A DNA stretch of 64,000 nucleotides from Pseudomonas sp. BN411 (GCF_029871235.1 NZ_SSOM01000074.1:142161-206160), one strand, 5' to 3'; counted from the stretch's first letter, positions 49,252 through 58,349 are shown. The notes: generated by a model from the sequence alone, not told the origin. Numbers and translations: made by a program.

Positions 49252-49341
49252 TGTGGGGGCGATTTCAATCGCTATGCAGGCCGAAGGTCTGCCTGGGAGA
49301 GGGGCAACTGCGTTGCCCAAAGCGAATGAATTCGCCCCCAC
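49252..49341. mobile_element. REPIN E
   Basis: A 90-bp REP doublet of the same family; the left arm reads TGTGGGGGCGATTTCAATCG and the right arm ends GCGAATGAATTCGCCCCCAC. The internal GCAGGCC-GAAG-GTCTGCC hairpin is intact. It lies in the gap between the second betI and the betaine-binding-protein terminator. Confidence 0.88.
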
Positions 49342-49351
49342 GAAAAGCAGA

Positions 49352-49383
49352 ACGCCCCCGCGGGCGATGGCCGGCGGGGGCGT
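49352..49383 (-). terminator. Rho-independent terminator after the betaine-binding protein gene
   Basis: Ten-bp arms ACGCCCCCGC/GCGGGGGCGT enclose a small GGCGATGGCC region, followed on the minus strand by TCTGCTTTTC. It lies 18 bp past the stop of the binding protein gene. Confidence 0.8.
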
Positions 49384-49401
49384 CCTGGGCGAGGTGGCTG
49401 C

Positions 49402-50259
49402 TTACTTCAGCCACTCATCCACGCGTTGCGGGTTCTTGGCGATCCAGTCCTTGGCGGCAGCTTCCGGCTTGGCGCCTTCGCGGATGGCCAGCATCACCGC
49501 ACCCACTTCCTCGCCGTTCCAGGAGAATTTCTTCAGGAACGCGGTGGCGTCGGCGGCTTTGGCTTCCAGGCCAGGGTTGACCACGGTGTCGACGTGCTCG
49601 TCATCGCCATAGACTTTTTTCGGGTCTTCCAGGAAGCGCAGTTTCCACTTGGCGAACATCCAGTGCGGAATCCAGCCGGTCACCACGATCGGCTTCTGGG
49701 CCTTCTCGGCGCGGGTCAGGGCGGTGGCCATGGCCGGGCCGGAGCTGGGCATCAGCTTGATGTCGAGGTTGTACTGCTTGATCGCGTCTTCGGTACGGCG
49801 CATTACGCCCGCACCGGCGTCGATGCCGGTGATCTTGCCGTCGAAGTCCTTGCTGTACTTGCTCAGGTCCTCAATGGATTTGGCCTGGACGTAGTCCGGG
49901 ACGATCAGGCCGATCTTGGCGCCTTTGTAGTTCGAGCCCAGCACCACGACCTTGTCCTTCAGCTTGGCGTAGTACTCGCCGTGGGTGGCCGGCAGCCAGG
50001 CGGAGAGGGTGGCGTCCAGGTCGCCACGGGCCACGCCTTGCCACATGATGGCCGGCTCGACGGGTTTCAGCTCGACGCCGTAACCGAGTTTCTCCTTGAG
50101 GATTTCGCCCGCGACGTAGGTGGCGGCGACGCTGTCGTCCCAGCCGTTCACGAAGCCGATCTTCAGGGTTGGTTTGTCAGCGGCGTTGGCCATGCCCATG
50201 CCGAGGGCAAGGGCGGCGACGCCGAGGGTCTTGAGGTACAGGGATTTCATCTTGCGCAT
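49402..50259 (-). CDS. Glycine betaine/choline-type ABC substrate-binding protein (OpuAC family)
   Basis: This 285-residue protein has a signal peptide (GVAALALGMGMANA) and an OpuAC fold: TLKIGFVNGWDDSVAATYVAGEIL, PAIMWQGVARGDLDATLSAWLPATHGEYY (aromatic ligand-box region), VVTGWIPHWMFAKWKLRFLEDP. It differs from the two ChoX/CbcX-type proteins nearby. It is the last gene downstream of cbcVWX, 154 bp after cbcX, with a stem-loop between. GGAG precedes the ATG at 50259. A terminator follows at 49383. Confidence 0.88.
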   Translation of the reverse strand: MRKMKSLYLKTLGVAALALGMGMANAADKPTLKIGFVNGWDDSVAATYVAGEILKEKLGYGVELKPVEPAIMWQGVARGDLDATLSAWLPATHGEYYAKLKDKVVVLGSNYKGAKIGLIVPDYVQAKSIEDLSKYSKDFDGKITGIDAGAGVMRRTEDAIKQYNLDIKLMPSSGPAMATALTRAEKAQKPIVVTGWIPHWMFAKWKLRFLEDPKKVYGDDEHVDTVVNPGLEAKAADATAFLKKFSWNGEEVGAVMLAIREGAKPEAAAKDWIAKNPQRVDEWLK

Positions 50260-50385
50260 ACGTATTGCTCCATCAGGTGGGATTGGCAGCCAACTACGTG
50301 GTCGGTGACCCGTTCTCAGGCGGGGTTCGCGACAGTGCCCGTCGTGACCCGTTGCCGGGCCACGATTGGCGAATTGCAAGGAAAC

Positions 50386-50406
50386 GGGCTCCTGTAGGAG
50401 GAGCCC
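50386..50406 (-). other. Stem-loop between cbcX and the downstream binding protein gene
   Basis: Eight-bp stem GGGCTCCT/AGGAGCCC, 8 bp past the cbcX stop, followed on the minus strand by GTTTCC. The weak T run suggests partial termination, so the next gene may be expressed less or have its own promoter. Confidence 0.5.
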
Positions 50407-50413
50407 CGGGGTG

Positions 50414-51358
50414 TTACAGGCCGATGTGTTTCTTCACGGCGGTGGCGCCGTCCTGGCCATCGAAGGTGGTGACGCCGGCGAGCCACTTGTCCAGCACGGC
50501 CGGGTTGGCCTTGAGCCAGGTGGTGGCGACTTTCACCGGGTCTTCCTTCTCCAGGATCTTCTCCATCAGCTGGCTTTCCATCTGCACGTTGAACTGCAGA
50601 TTGTTCAGCAGCTTGCCGACGTTGCCGCAACGCTGTTCATAGTCCGGCGGCACCACGGTGTAGACCTTGGCGGCGCCGTAGTCGGGACCGAACACGTCGT
50701 CGCCACCGGCCAGGTAGGTGATGTCGAACTGAGTGTTCATCGGGTGCGGGGCCCAGCCGAGGAACACCACCGGTTCCTTCTTCTTCACGGCGCGCTGCAC
50801 CTGTACCAGCATGCCGGCTTCGGAAGACTCGACCATGCGGAATTGGCCCAGGCCGTACTGGTCGCCCTTGATCATCTTGTCGATCAGCAGGTTGCCGTCG
50901 TTACCCGGTTCGATGCCGTAGATCTTGCCGCCGAGCTGGTCCTTGAACTTGGCGATGTCCTGGAAGCTCTTCAGGCCGGCGTCAGCCGCGTAGGTGGGAA
51001 CCGCCAGGGTGTACTTGGCGCCTTCCAGGTTCGGGGTCGCCAGCACCTTCACGCCGTTGTCCTTGGTGAAGGGCTCGATCACCGCGTCCATGGAGGGCGC
51101 CCAGTAGCCGAGGAAGACGTCGATCTGCTTGTTCTTCACGCCGGTGAAGGCGATGGGCACGGACGCCATGATCTTGCGCGGGGTGTAGCCCAGTCCCTCG
51201 GTCAGCACCATGGCCACGCCGGTGGTGGCGGCGATGTCGGCCCAGCCGATTTCGGCGAAGCGGACCTGCTTGCAGCTCTGCGGCTCCTGGGCCCAGGCAC
51301 CCTGGGCCAAGGCGCAGGCCAGCAGGCCCAGTGCAGCGACTTTCTTCATTTTTTTCAT
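50414..51358 (-). CDS. cbcX: Choline/betaine/carnitine ABC transporter binding protein CbcX
   Basis: This 314-residue protein has a signal peptide (VAALGLLACALAQGAWA) and the ChoX/CbcX fold: VRFAEIGWADIAATTGVAMVL, IDVFLGYWAPSMDAVIEP, GKIYGIEPGNDGNLLIDKMI, FLGWAPHPMN, LAGGDDVFGPDYGAA. It follows the permease gene by 34 bp and corresponds in position and sequence to P. aeruginosa CbcX (PA5378). Start at 51358 with GGGAG upstream; a second ATG three codons later is possible. Confidence 0.93.
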   Translation of the reverse strand: MKKMKKVAALGLLACALAQGAWAQEPQSCKQVRFAEIGWADIAATTGVAMVLTEGLGYTPRKIMASVPIAFTGVKNKQIDVFLGYWAPSMDAVIEPFTKDNGVKVLATPNLEGAKYTLAVPTYAADAGLKSFQDIAKFKDQLGGKIYGIEPGNDGNLLIDKMIKGDQYGLGQFRMVESSEAGMLVQVQRAVKKKEPVVFLGWAPHPMNTQFDITYLAGGDDVFGPDYGAAKVYTVVPPDYEQRCGNVGKLLNNLQFNVQMESQLMEKILEKEDPVKVATTWLKANPAVLDKWLAGVTTFDGQDGATAVKKHIGL

Positions 51359-51392
51359 TAGCGACTCCCTGACATTGAAAGGTGAAGCGTTC

Positions 51393-52286
51393 TTAGTGCG
51401 CTTGCTGCCGCTGCAATCTGGCGCCGAGTCGACCGAACACACGACCGCGAGTCGCGGTCTGGCGGGTGCCGAAGCTTTCGGTGATACGGTCGAGAATGAT
51501 TGCCAGCAGTACCACTGCCATGCCGCTCTCGAAGCCCAGGCCGATGTCCAGGCGCTGGATACTGGCGAGCACGTCGTTACCCAGGCCACCGGCGCCGACC
51601 ATCGACGCGATGATCACCATGGACAACGCCATCATGATGGTCTGGTTCACGCCGGCCATGATCGACGGCATGGCGTTCGGCAGCTGCACTTTGTATAGCA
51701 GTTGCCAGCTGTTGCAGCCGAAGGATTGGCCGGCTTCGACGATTTCCTTGTTCACCTGGCGGATACCCAGCGCGGTCAGGCGCACCGCCGGGGGCATGGC
51801 GAAGATCACGGTGGCGATGATGCCGGGCACGCGGCCGAGGCCGAAGAGCATCGCTGCCGGAATCAGGTAGACGAACGCCGGCATGGTCTGCATGAAGTCC
51901 AGTACCGGACGGATCACATAGGCCACGCGCTCGCTCTTGGCGGCCCAGATACCCAGCGGAATGCCGAGCAGCAGGCTGATCAAGGTGGAGGAGAAGGTCA
52001 GGCCGAGGGTGACCACGGTCTGTTCCCAGAACCCGGTCATCACGATCAGGATCAGCGAGGCCGCGGTGAAGGCAGCGAACTTGGCGCCGATACGCCAGAA
52101 GCCCAGGCCCACGAACACGGCGATGATCACCCAGGCCGGCGGCCAGAGCAGGAAGCGCTCAATCAGCTCGGAGAAGCCGCTGACCACATTGCCGACGCTT
52201 TCGAAGGCGCCGCTGTAGTTTTCGAGCAGGTGCTGGACGACGTCATTCACCCAGCTGCCAAGATCCAGTTTCTCGCTCATCGTCAT
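51393..52286 (-). CDS. cbcW: Choline/betaine/carnitine ABC transporter permease CbcW
   Basis: This 297-residue inner-membrane permease has six or seven helices and the ABC permease EAA loop in ALGIRQVNKEIVEAGQSFGCNSWQLLYKVQLPNAMPSI. The start ATG overlaps the cbcV stop in an ATGA, typical of translational coupling. It forms the transport core with CbcV. Confidence 0.95.
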   Translation of the reverse strand: MTMSEKLDLGSWVNDVVQHLLENYSGAFESVGNVVSGFSELIERFLLWPPAWVIIAVFVGLGFWRIGAKFAAFTAASLILIVMTGFWEQTVVTLGLTFSSTLISLLLGIPLGIWAAKSERVAYVIRPVLDFMQTMPAFVYLIPAAMLFGLGRVPGIIATVIFAMPPAVRLTALGIRQVNKEIVEAGQSFGCNSWQLLYKVQLPNAMPSIMAGVNQTIMMALSMVIIASMVGAGGLGNDVLASIQRLDIGLGFESGMAVVLLAIILDRITESFGTRQTATRGRVFGRLGARLQRQQAH

Positions 52287-53479
52287 TCTCCCCGCAGGCG
52301 GCTCAGCAGGCGGCCTTTGCTGATCGCGCCGCTATAGCGGCCACTCTGGTCGACCACCGGGATCGGCCCTTCGTTTATCACCAGGCGCTGGATGACGCTG
52401 TCGAGTGGCAGGTCTTCCGGTACCGGGTCGATGTGCTTGAGCAGGCTCTGCTCCAGATCCAGGGTCCGGCCGCCTTCTACCAGCAGGGCGATCTTTTCCA
52501 GGCTGATGGAGCCACGGAAGTTGTTCTTCTCGTCGACGATGAAGGCGTAGTGCTTGTCCATGGCCTGCAGCTTCTGGCAGACCGTCTGGGCATCGGGCGC
52601 CTTGCCGTTGTGCACGAACAGCGGAACGCTGTCGGACTTGAGCTGGCCGGCGGTGAGATAGCGGCTGGTGTCGACCGTGTTGAAGAAGTTGCGTACATAT
52701 TCGTTGGCGGGGTTCTCGATGATCTCCTGGGGCGTGCCCACCTGGATCAGCTTGCCGCCTTCCATGATGCCGATGCGCGAACCGATGCGCATGGCCTCTT
52801 CGATGTCGTGGGACACGAAGATGATGGTGCGGCTGTGCTTCTTCTGCAGGTCCAGCAGCACGTCCTGCATCTCGCGGCGCTTGAGCGGGTCGAGTGCGGA
52901 GAAGGCCTCGTCCATGATGATCATCGACGGGTCCACGGCCAGGGCGCGGGCCAGGCCCACACGCTGTTGCATACCGCCGGAGAGCTCATGGGGATACTTG
53001 TGGGCGAAACTGGCCAGGCCAACCTGCTCCAGCACTTCCATGGCGCGCTTCTCGCGTTCCTTCTTGCCCTTGCCGGCCACCTCCAGGCCGAAGGCGGCGT
53101 TGTCCAGCACGCTGCGCGACGGCATCAGGGCGAAGGACTGAAACACCATGCTCATGTCGCGGCGGCGCAGGTCGATCAATTGCGACTTGGGCAGCTTGGC
53201 GACGTTCTGGCCGTCGATGAACACATCGCCGGCAGTGGGTTCAATCAAACGGTTGATCAGACGAATCAGGGTCGACTTGCCCGAACCCGACAGGCCCATC
53301 AGTACGAAGATCTCACCTTCGTTGACACTGAAGGACACATCGCTGACGCCGATCACGGCGCCACGTTCGGCCAGGATCTTTTCCTTGCTCCAGCCTTGCT
53401 TGAGTAGATCGATTGCTTCTTGTGGTTGTTGCCCGAAAACCTTGTAGAGGTTTTGAACCACGATCTTTCCAGACTGCAT
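52283..53479 (-). CDS. cbcV: Choline/betaine/carnitine ABC transporter ATPase CbcV
   Basis: This 398-residue ATPase of the ProV/OpuAA type has Walker A GLSGSGKST, Q-loop MVFQSFALMPSRSV, signature LSGGMQQRVGLARALA and Walker B MIIMDEAFSALDP with a later SHD histidine. The C-terminal third (about 280-398) contains CBS-domain-like sequence (HYAFIVDEKNNFRGSISLEKIALL and GPIPVVDQSGRYSGAISKGRLLSRL), the usual regulatory module. First gene of the operon; its upstream gap is 415 bp. Confidence 0.95.
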   Translation of the reverse strand: MQSGKIVVQNLYKVFGQQPQEAIDLLKQGWSKEKILAERGAVIGVSDVSFSVNEGEIFVLMGLSGSGKSTLIRLINRLIEPTAGDVFIDGQNVAKLPKSQLIDLRRRDMSMVFQSFALMPSRSVLDNAAFGLEVAGKGKKEREKRAMEVLEQVGLASFAHKYPHELSGGMQQRVGLARALAVDPSMIIMDEAFSALDPLKRREMQDVLLDLQKKHSRTIIFVSHDIEEAMRIGSRIGIMEGGKLIQVGTPQEIIENPANEYVRNFFNTVDTSRYLTAGQLKSDSVPLFVHNGKAPDAQTVCQKLQAMDKHYAFIVDEKNNFRGSISLEKIALLVEGGRTLDLEQSLLKHIDPVPEDLPLDSVIQRLVINEGPIPVVDQSGRYSGAISKGRLLSRLRGE

Positions 53480-53894
53480 GGGATATTTCCCCTTCAGTAG
53501 ACATCCAGGTCAGCTACACGGAGCCAGAACGGACGCTCGACGACGCCCAGCCTGGTGATGCCGACTGTCTTGCCTGTGTGGATAACAATGTTTCGAGAAC
53601 CTGACAGCCCTCTGGCAGTGTTACGAAACCCATTCCCTGGGCGGGTTCAGCACCTCGGCCAGAGGTGCGCGTACTTCCGAAATTTCTTATTAGGCCGACC
53701 TCTATTCGGGGGGAGGTCGCCGCTTGTGTTCTTCGGTCCGGAGCGGAGTGCTCGCGGTCTGTCGGTCCACGGGAACCGACAGCGACGAAATCGGGTGACT
53801 CAACGATAAAGCCTTGAGGCCTTCGCAATTGTCGGTTTGCGACGTCCATATATTGAGCGGCGACATGGCCGATGATATCGCTGGATGCGCCGTG
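53480..53894. other. Regulatory gap upstream of cbcV
   Basis: No gene is recognised in this 415-bp interval. It holds the presumed cbcVWX promoter and the end of the next binding-protein gene. Two inverted repeats are visible: CACCTC-GGCCA-GAGGTG (53651-53667) and CGACCTC-N10-GAGGTCG (53696-53719). Either could be a GbdR or other regulator site; the regulator cannot be assigned by eye. Confidence 0.5.
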
Positions 53895-54851
53895 TCACGG
53901 CACTTCCACCTGCGTGAGTGCTGTTGGCAGGGGACCGCCGTCACGCGCGGTGACGCCCTGCAGCCAGGCGGTCAGCGTGTCGGGATTGGCTTTCAGCCAC
54001 GCCTTCGCTTCGCGCCTGCGGTTGGTGCTCTGATTAAGTATGGCCTCCATCAGGTGGTTCTCCATGGCCAGGCTGAACTTGAGGTTTTTCAGCAGTCGTC
54101 CGAGGTTGGGGCACTCCTGGGTCAGGCCCTTGCGCACATTGGTATAGACAGTGGCGCCGCCGTAGTCCGGGCCGAACACGTCATCGCCGCCGGCCAGGTA
54201 ATGCATGTTCAGCTGGTTGTTCATCGGGTGCGGTTCCCAACCGAGGAAGACCGCCCACTGGTTGAGGTGCTCGGCGCGCTTGACCTGGGACAGCATGCCG
54301 CTTTCGCTGGACTCCACCAGTTTGAAGCCACCGAGGCTGAAGGCGTTCTCCTTGATCATCTTGCCGATCAGCTTGTTGCCGTCGTTACCGGGCTCGATGC
54401 CGTAGATCTTGCCGCCCAGTTGCTCCTTGAACTTCGCCAGGTCGGCGAAGCTCTTCAGTCCGCCGTCCCAGGCCGCCTGATTAACCGCCAGGGTGTACTT
54501 CGCGCCGGTGAGGTTGGCCCCGAGGGTTTCAACCGTGCCGTTCTCCCGATAGGGGCGGATGTCGTTTTCCATGCTCGGCATCCAGTTGCCGAGGAACACA
54601 TCGATCTTGCCTTCGCTGAGGACCTTGTAGGTGTCCGGCACCGACAGGCGCTTGACCTTGGTGACGTAGCCGAGCTCGCTCAGCACATGGCGGGTGACAG
54701 CGGTAGTGACCGTGATGTCGCTCCAGCCGACATCGGCGAACTGCACGGTGGAGCAACGTGCCGGGTCGACGGCGGCCAGGGCTTGGGGGAGGGTAAAAAG
54801 GGAGGCGGCCAACAGCGTTGTTGCGAACAGGGGCGTGGTGGGTCGAGTCAT
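53895..54851 (-). CDS. Third choline-type ABC substrate-binding protein (ChoX/CbcX-like)
   Basis: This 318-residue protein has a signal peptide (FATTLLAASLFTLPQALA) and the same plan as CbcX: VQFADVGWSDITVTTAVTRHVL, IDVFLGNWMPSMENDI, GKIYGIEPGNDGNKLIGKMI, FLGWEPHPMN, LAGGDDVFGPDYGGA. It is a clear paralogue of CbcX, possibly serving carnitine (CaiX-like) or betaine with the CbcVW core. It is not immediately joined to the core operon and probably has its own promoter. Ribosome site weak. Confidence 0.9.
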   Translation of the reverse strand: MTRPTTPLFATTLLAASLFTLPQALAAVDPARCSTVQFADVGWSDITVTTAVTRHVLSELGYVTKVKRLSVPDTYKVLSEGKIDVFLGNWMPSMENDIRPYRENGTVETLGANLTGAKYTLAVNQAAWDGGLKSFADLAKFKEQLGGKIYGIEPGNDGNKLIGKMIKENAFSLGGFKLVESSESGMLSQVKRAEHLNQWAVFLGWEPHPMNNQLNMHYLAGGDDVFGPDYGGATVYTNVRKGLTQECPNLGRLLKNLKFSLAMENHLMEAILNQSTNRRREAKAWLKANPDTLTAWLQGVTARDGGPLPTALTQVEVP

Positions 54852-55046
54852 TGAAGGGGTCCGTCCACAGCAGGAATTATTGTCGTTCTCCGGACTCGCG
54901 TGGCTGTCGGACTGCTGCAGGCCCCCGCCCCCGGGCGGCGGAATGATGCGGGCCAGACGCATCGCCTGACTACCGACCCGGTCGCACTCAGAACTTATCT
55001 GTCGCGGCTGGCATAGGGAAGCTGATGCTCAGTCGCGACGACTCTC

Positions 55047-55144
55047 TGTAGGGGCGAATTCATTCGCCAAGGGCGGCGCAGCTGCCCCAACTAGCCATGC
55101 TGGGCGGGCCTTCGGCCTGCTTGGCGAATGAATTCGCCCCTACA
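55047..55144. mobile_element. REPIN F
   Basis: A 98-bp REP doublet with intact arms (TGTAGGGGCGAATTCATTCG and complement) in the same internal orientation as REPIN B. It lies in the 416-bp divergent gap between the third binding protein gene and sdaB; no other feature is seen there. Confidence 0.92.
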
Positions 55145-55267
55145 AGGGCAGAGCGAACCATTCCCGGCCACGACGTGTTTGGATACGAGCAAGTCGGTGT
55201 GGGAAGTCCTCGCTCCGGCGAAATGCCGATCATGTCCGACAAGTGTGATCCTTATCGGAGTTGCCCC

Positions 55268-56644
55268 GTGGCTATCAGCGTTTTCGACCTGTTCAAGATC
55301 GGTATCGGCCCTTCCAGTTCGCATACCGTGGGGCCGATGCGGGCGGCGGCGCTGTTCGCCACGGCGCTGCGCGAGCGCGGCCTGCTGGCCCAGGTGACGC
55401 GGGTCGAGGTGCGCCTGTACGGCTCGCTGTCGGCCACCGGTGTCGGCCACGGCACCGACCGCGCCACCCTGGTGGGGCTGATGGGGGAATGGCCGGATCA
55501 GGTCGACCCGAAGCAGATCGCCCCGCGCATCGAGGCGCTGAAGGCCTCCCGCGAACTGCTGCTGGACGGCAGCCACCCGGTGGCCTTCGACTGGCAGCGC
55601 GACCTGCTGCTGCTCGACGAGAACCTGCCGTATCACCCCAACGCCATGACCCTGATCGTCGAAGGCGAGGGCGGTGAACTGCACCGCGACACCTACTACT
55701 CCATCGGCGGCGGTTTCGTCGTCGACGAGGCCCAGGCGAAGTCCGGGCAACTGGACCAGGACGCCACCGCACTGCCCTACGACTTCTCCAGTGCCGAAGA
55801 GCTGCTGGAGCTCTGCCAGCGCCACAACCTGCGTATCTCCGAGCTGATGCTGGCCAACGAGAAGGCCTGGCGCAGCGAGGCGGAAATCCGCGCTGGCCTG
55901 CTGAAACTGTGGGACGCCATGCAGGAATGCGTGCGTAACGGCATGGGCGAGGAAGGCATCCTCCCCGGCGGACTGAATGTGCGCCGCCGCGCGGCCAAAC
56001 TGCACCGCAGCCTGCAGGAACTGGGCAAGCCCAACGTCATCGGCTCGACCATGAGCGCCATGGAATGGGTCAACCTCTACGCCCTGGCGGTGAACGAGGA
56101 AAATGCCGCTGGCGGGCGCATGGTCACTGCACCCACCAACGGCGCGGCCGGCATCATCCCGGCGGTACTGCACTACTACATGCGCTTCAATCCCGAGGCC
56201 ACCGACGACGACGTGGTGCACTTCTTCCTCGGGGCCGCCGCCGTCGGCATCCTGTGCAAGAAGAACGCCTCGATCTCCGGCGCCGAAGTCGGCTGCCAGG
56301 GCGAAGTGGGCTCGGCCTGCGCCATGGCCGCCGCTGGCCTGGCGGAAGTGCTGGGGGCGACTCCGGCGCAGCTGGAGAACGCCGCTGAGATCGGCCTGGA
56401 GCACAACCTCGGGCTGACCTGCGACCCGGTGGGTGGACTGGTGCAAGTGCCGTGCATCGAGCGCAACGCGATCGCCGCGGTGAAGGCGATCAACGCGGCG
56501 CAGATGGCCCTGCGTGGCGACGGCGAGCACTTCATCTCGCTGGACCGGGTGATCCGCACCATGCGCGACACCGGCGCCGACATGCACGACAAGTACAAGG
56601 AAACCTCGCGCGGTGGCCTGGCGGTCAGCGCCATCGAGTGCTGA
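55268..56644 (+). CDS. sdaB: L-serine ammonia-lyase (iron-sulfur dependent)
   Basis: This 458-residue single-chain serine dehydratase makes pyruvate and ammonia from L-serine. Visible: [22 protein letters not shown] (start of the beta domain), the alpha-domain [18 protein letters not shown], and cysteines in [20 protein letters not shown] and [19 protein letters not shown] that bind the 4Fe-4S cluster. The start is GTG at 55268 with CGGAG nearby; an upstream in-frame ATG (about 55232) would add about 12 residues. Betaine catabolism yields glycine, then serine, so it completes the pathway here. Confidence 0.95.
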   Translation: MAISVFDLFKIGIGPSSSHTVGPMRAAALFATALRERGLLAQVTRVEVRLYGSLSATGVGHGTDRATLVGLMGEWPDQVDPKQIAPRIEALKASRELLLDGSHPVAFDWQRDLLLLDENLPYHPNAMTLIVEGEGGELHRDTYYSIGGGFVVDEAQAKSGQLDQDATALPYDFSSAEELLELCQRHNLRISELMLANEKAWRSEAEIRAGLLKLWDAMQECVRNGMGEEGILPGGLNVRRRAAKLHRSLQELGKPNVIGSTMSAMEWVNLYALAVNEENAAGGRMVTAPTNGAAGIIPAVLHYYMRFNPEATDDDVVHFFLGAAAVGILCKKNASISGAEVGCQGEVGSACAMAAAGLAEVLGATPAQLENAAEIGLEHNLGLTCDPVGGLVQVPCIERNAIAAVKAINAAQMALRGDGEHFISLDRVIRTMRDTGADMHDKYKETSRGGLAVSAIEC

Positions 56645-56906
56645 TCTCGACCATGGGCGGCCGCCGCCGCCCAATGCTGGTGCACGATGCGGCGGGGCGG
56701 TTATGACCGGGCGGTCCGGTTATGAATATTCCGTCTGTTACTGAAGGTGTTGTCCTATAGCACGGGGTGACATTCGCTGACACCGCCAGTGCTACCTAAG
56801 TCCCCAGGGCCCGCCGGATGCGGGCTCTCGCGGTCGTAAACAGAATGATTCTGTCGCTGGCGCCTAGGCCGAATGGCACGGGCCTTGGAAGAATCCACTG
56901 TTTTTA

Positions 56907-56920
56907 ATTGAACGATCAAT
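56907..56920 (+). promoter_or_regulatory. BetI-type box upstream of gbdR
   Basis: ATTGAACGATCAAT lies 115 bp upstream of the gbdR ATG in a 390-bp gap. The 13-base core TTGAACGATCAAT is identical to the betI/betT operator read on the minus strand, and the flanks are similarly A-rich. The rest of the gap has a GCCTC/GAGGC hairpin (56989-57003) preceded by an A-rich AACAAAAAA stretch, and no gene. Confidence 0.65.
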
Positions 56921-57034
56921 AAAACTAGGCACGACCTTTGCCTAGATTTGGTATTCCCTGGTTTTGAAGACCAGGCCATAACAAAAAAGCCTCTAAACGA
57001 GGCTCCGCTCCGTGCCTAGCTGAGGGTTTCGCTG

Positions 57035-58138
57035 ATGTCACAGTTCAACCAAGGGGCTCAACCCCAGAACCGTGTTCCCCAGTCCATCGGTTTCCTGCTG
57101 CTGGATAACTTCACCCTGATTTCCCTGGCATCCGCGGTCGAACCGCTGCGCATGGCCAACCACCTCTCCGGCCGCGAACTCTATCGCTGGTACACGCTCA
57201 GCCAGGACGCCCGTCCCGTGAGCGCCAGCGACGGCCTGCAGATCACCCCCGACAGCGGCCTGGACAACGCGCCGGCGCTGGACGCCGTGATCGTCTGCGG
57301 CGGCGTCGACATCCAGCACAGCGTCAGCCGCGAACACGTGCAGTGGCTGCAGTCCCAGTCCCGCCAGGGCCGCCAGCTGGGCGCCGTGTGCACCGGCAGC
57401 TGGGCACTGGCCAAGGCCGGCCTGCTCGACGGTTTCGAGTGCAGCGTGCACTGGGAATGCCTGGCAGCCATGCAGGAAGCCTTCCCCCGCGCCGGCATCA
57501 GCACGCGTCTGTTCTCCATCGACCGCAATCGCTACACCTCGTCCGGCGGCACCGCGCCGATGGACATGATGTTGCACCTGATCGCGCGCGAGCATGGCCG
57601 CGAACTGGCAGCCGCCATCTCCGAGATGTTCATCTACGAGCGCATCCGCAACGAGCAGGACCACCAGCGTGTGCCGCTCAAGCACATGCTCGGCACCAAC
57701 CAGCCGAAGCTGCAGGAAATCGTCGCGCTGATGGAAGCCAACCTGGAGGAGCCCATCGACCTCGACGAGCTGGCCACCTACGTCGACGTCTCGCGCCGCC
57801 AGCTGGAGCGTCTGTTCCAGAAGTACCTGCACTGCTCGCCGTCGCGTTACTACCTGAAGCTGCGCCTGATCCGCGCACGCCAGCTGCTGAAGCAGACCGC
57901 CATGTCCATCATCGAGGTGGCGTCGGTGTGCGGCTTCGTTTCCACCCCGCACTTCTCCAAGTGCTACCGCGAGTATTTCGGCATTCCGCCGCGTGACGAG
58001 CGTGCCGGCCAGAACGCCAACGTGGTGGCCCTGATGCCGGTGCCGGACGAACTGGTGCGCAACGCGCCGTCCACCGCCGGCGTTGCCCTGACCCGCGCCC
58101 AGGGCGAGTCCACCTTCGCCAGCGTGCGGGTGGTGTAA
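57035..58138 (+). CDS. gbdR: AraC-family activator GbdR of betaine/choline catabolism
   Basis: This 367-residue regulator has an N-terminal GATase1/DJ-1-like ligand domain (IGFLLLDNFTLISLASAVEPLRMAN, VCGGVDIQHS, GAVCTGSWALAKAGLLDG) and a C-terminal AraC double HTH (LATYVDVSRRQLERLFQKYLHCSPSRYYLKLRLIRARQLL, MSIIEVASVCGFVSTPHFSKCYREYFGIPP). P. aeruginosa GbdR responds to glycine betaine and dimethylglycine and activates the dgc, cbc and related genes. Position beside sdaB and the dgc genes is conserved. GAGG upstream of the ATG. Confidence 0.96.
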   Translation: MSQFNQGAQPQNRVPQSIGFLLLDNFTLISLASAVEPLRMANHLSGRELYRWYTLSQDARPVSASDGLQITPDSGLDNAPALDAVIVCGGVDIQHSVSREHVQWLQSQSRQGRQLGAVCTGSWALAKAGLLDGFECSVHWECLAAMQEAFPRAGISTRLFSIDRNRYTSSGGTAPMDMMLHLIAREHGRELAAAISEMFIYERIRNEQDHQRVPLKHMLGTNQPKLQEIVALMEANLEEPIDLDELATYVDVSRRQLERLFQKYLHCSPSRYYLKLRLIRARQLLKQTAMSIIEVASVCGFVSTPHFSKCYREYFGIPPRDERAGQNANVVALMPVPDELVRNAPSTAGVALTRAQGESTFASVRVV

Positions 58139-58165
58139 CGCACCTCCCTTGGCGAATGAGGAGCC

Positions 58166-58264
58166 TGTAGGGGCGAATTCATTCGCCAAGGGCGGCGAAG
58201 CTGCCCCATTCAGGACCAGAAGGGCGGACCTGCGGCCCGCTTGGCGATTGAAATCGCCCCCACA
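58166..58264. mobile_element. REPIN G
   Basis: A 99-bp REP doublet after gbdR. The left arm is intact (TGTAGGGGCGAATTCATTCG); the right arm has diverged to GCGATTGAAATCGCCCCCAC but retains pairing. An extra CTTGGCGAATGAG fragment at 58148-58160 hints at an older neighbouring copy. Orientation as B and F. It is followed by a GTGCGCACGGCGCAC hairpin (58278-58292). Confidence 0.9.
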
Positions 58265-58302
58265 AAGTATCCCCCGGTGCGCACGGCGCACCCTACGGGA
58301 AA

Positions 58303-58331
58303 GAAAAAGGCGCCATGGGCGCCCTTTTTTG
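58303..58331. terminator. Bidirectional terminator between gbdR and the etf operon
   Basis: GGCGCC-ATG-GGCGCC stem flanked by AAAAA on the left and CTTTTTT on the right. It can serve gbdR on the plus strand and the convergent operon ending at 58350 on the minus strand. Confidence 0.8.
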
Positions 58332-58349
58332 TATCCCGGATTCAGCCCC

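Noticed and set aside
53555-53809. 84-codon frame in the cbcV upstream gap
   Set aside because: No ribosome site, no recognisable domain, and it covers inverted repeats that look regulatory.
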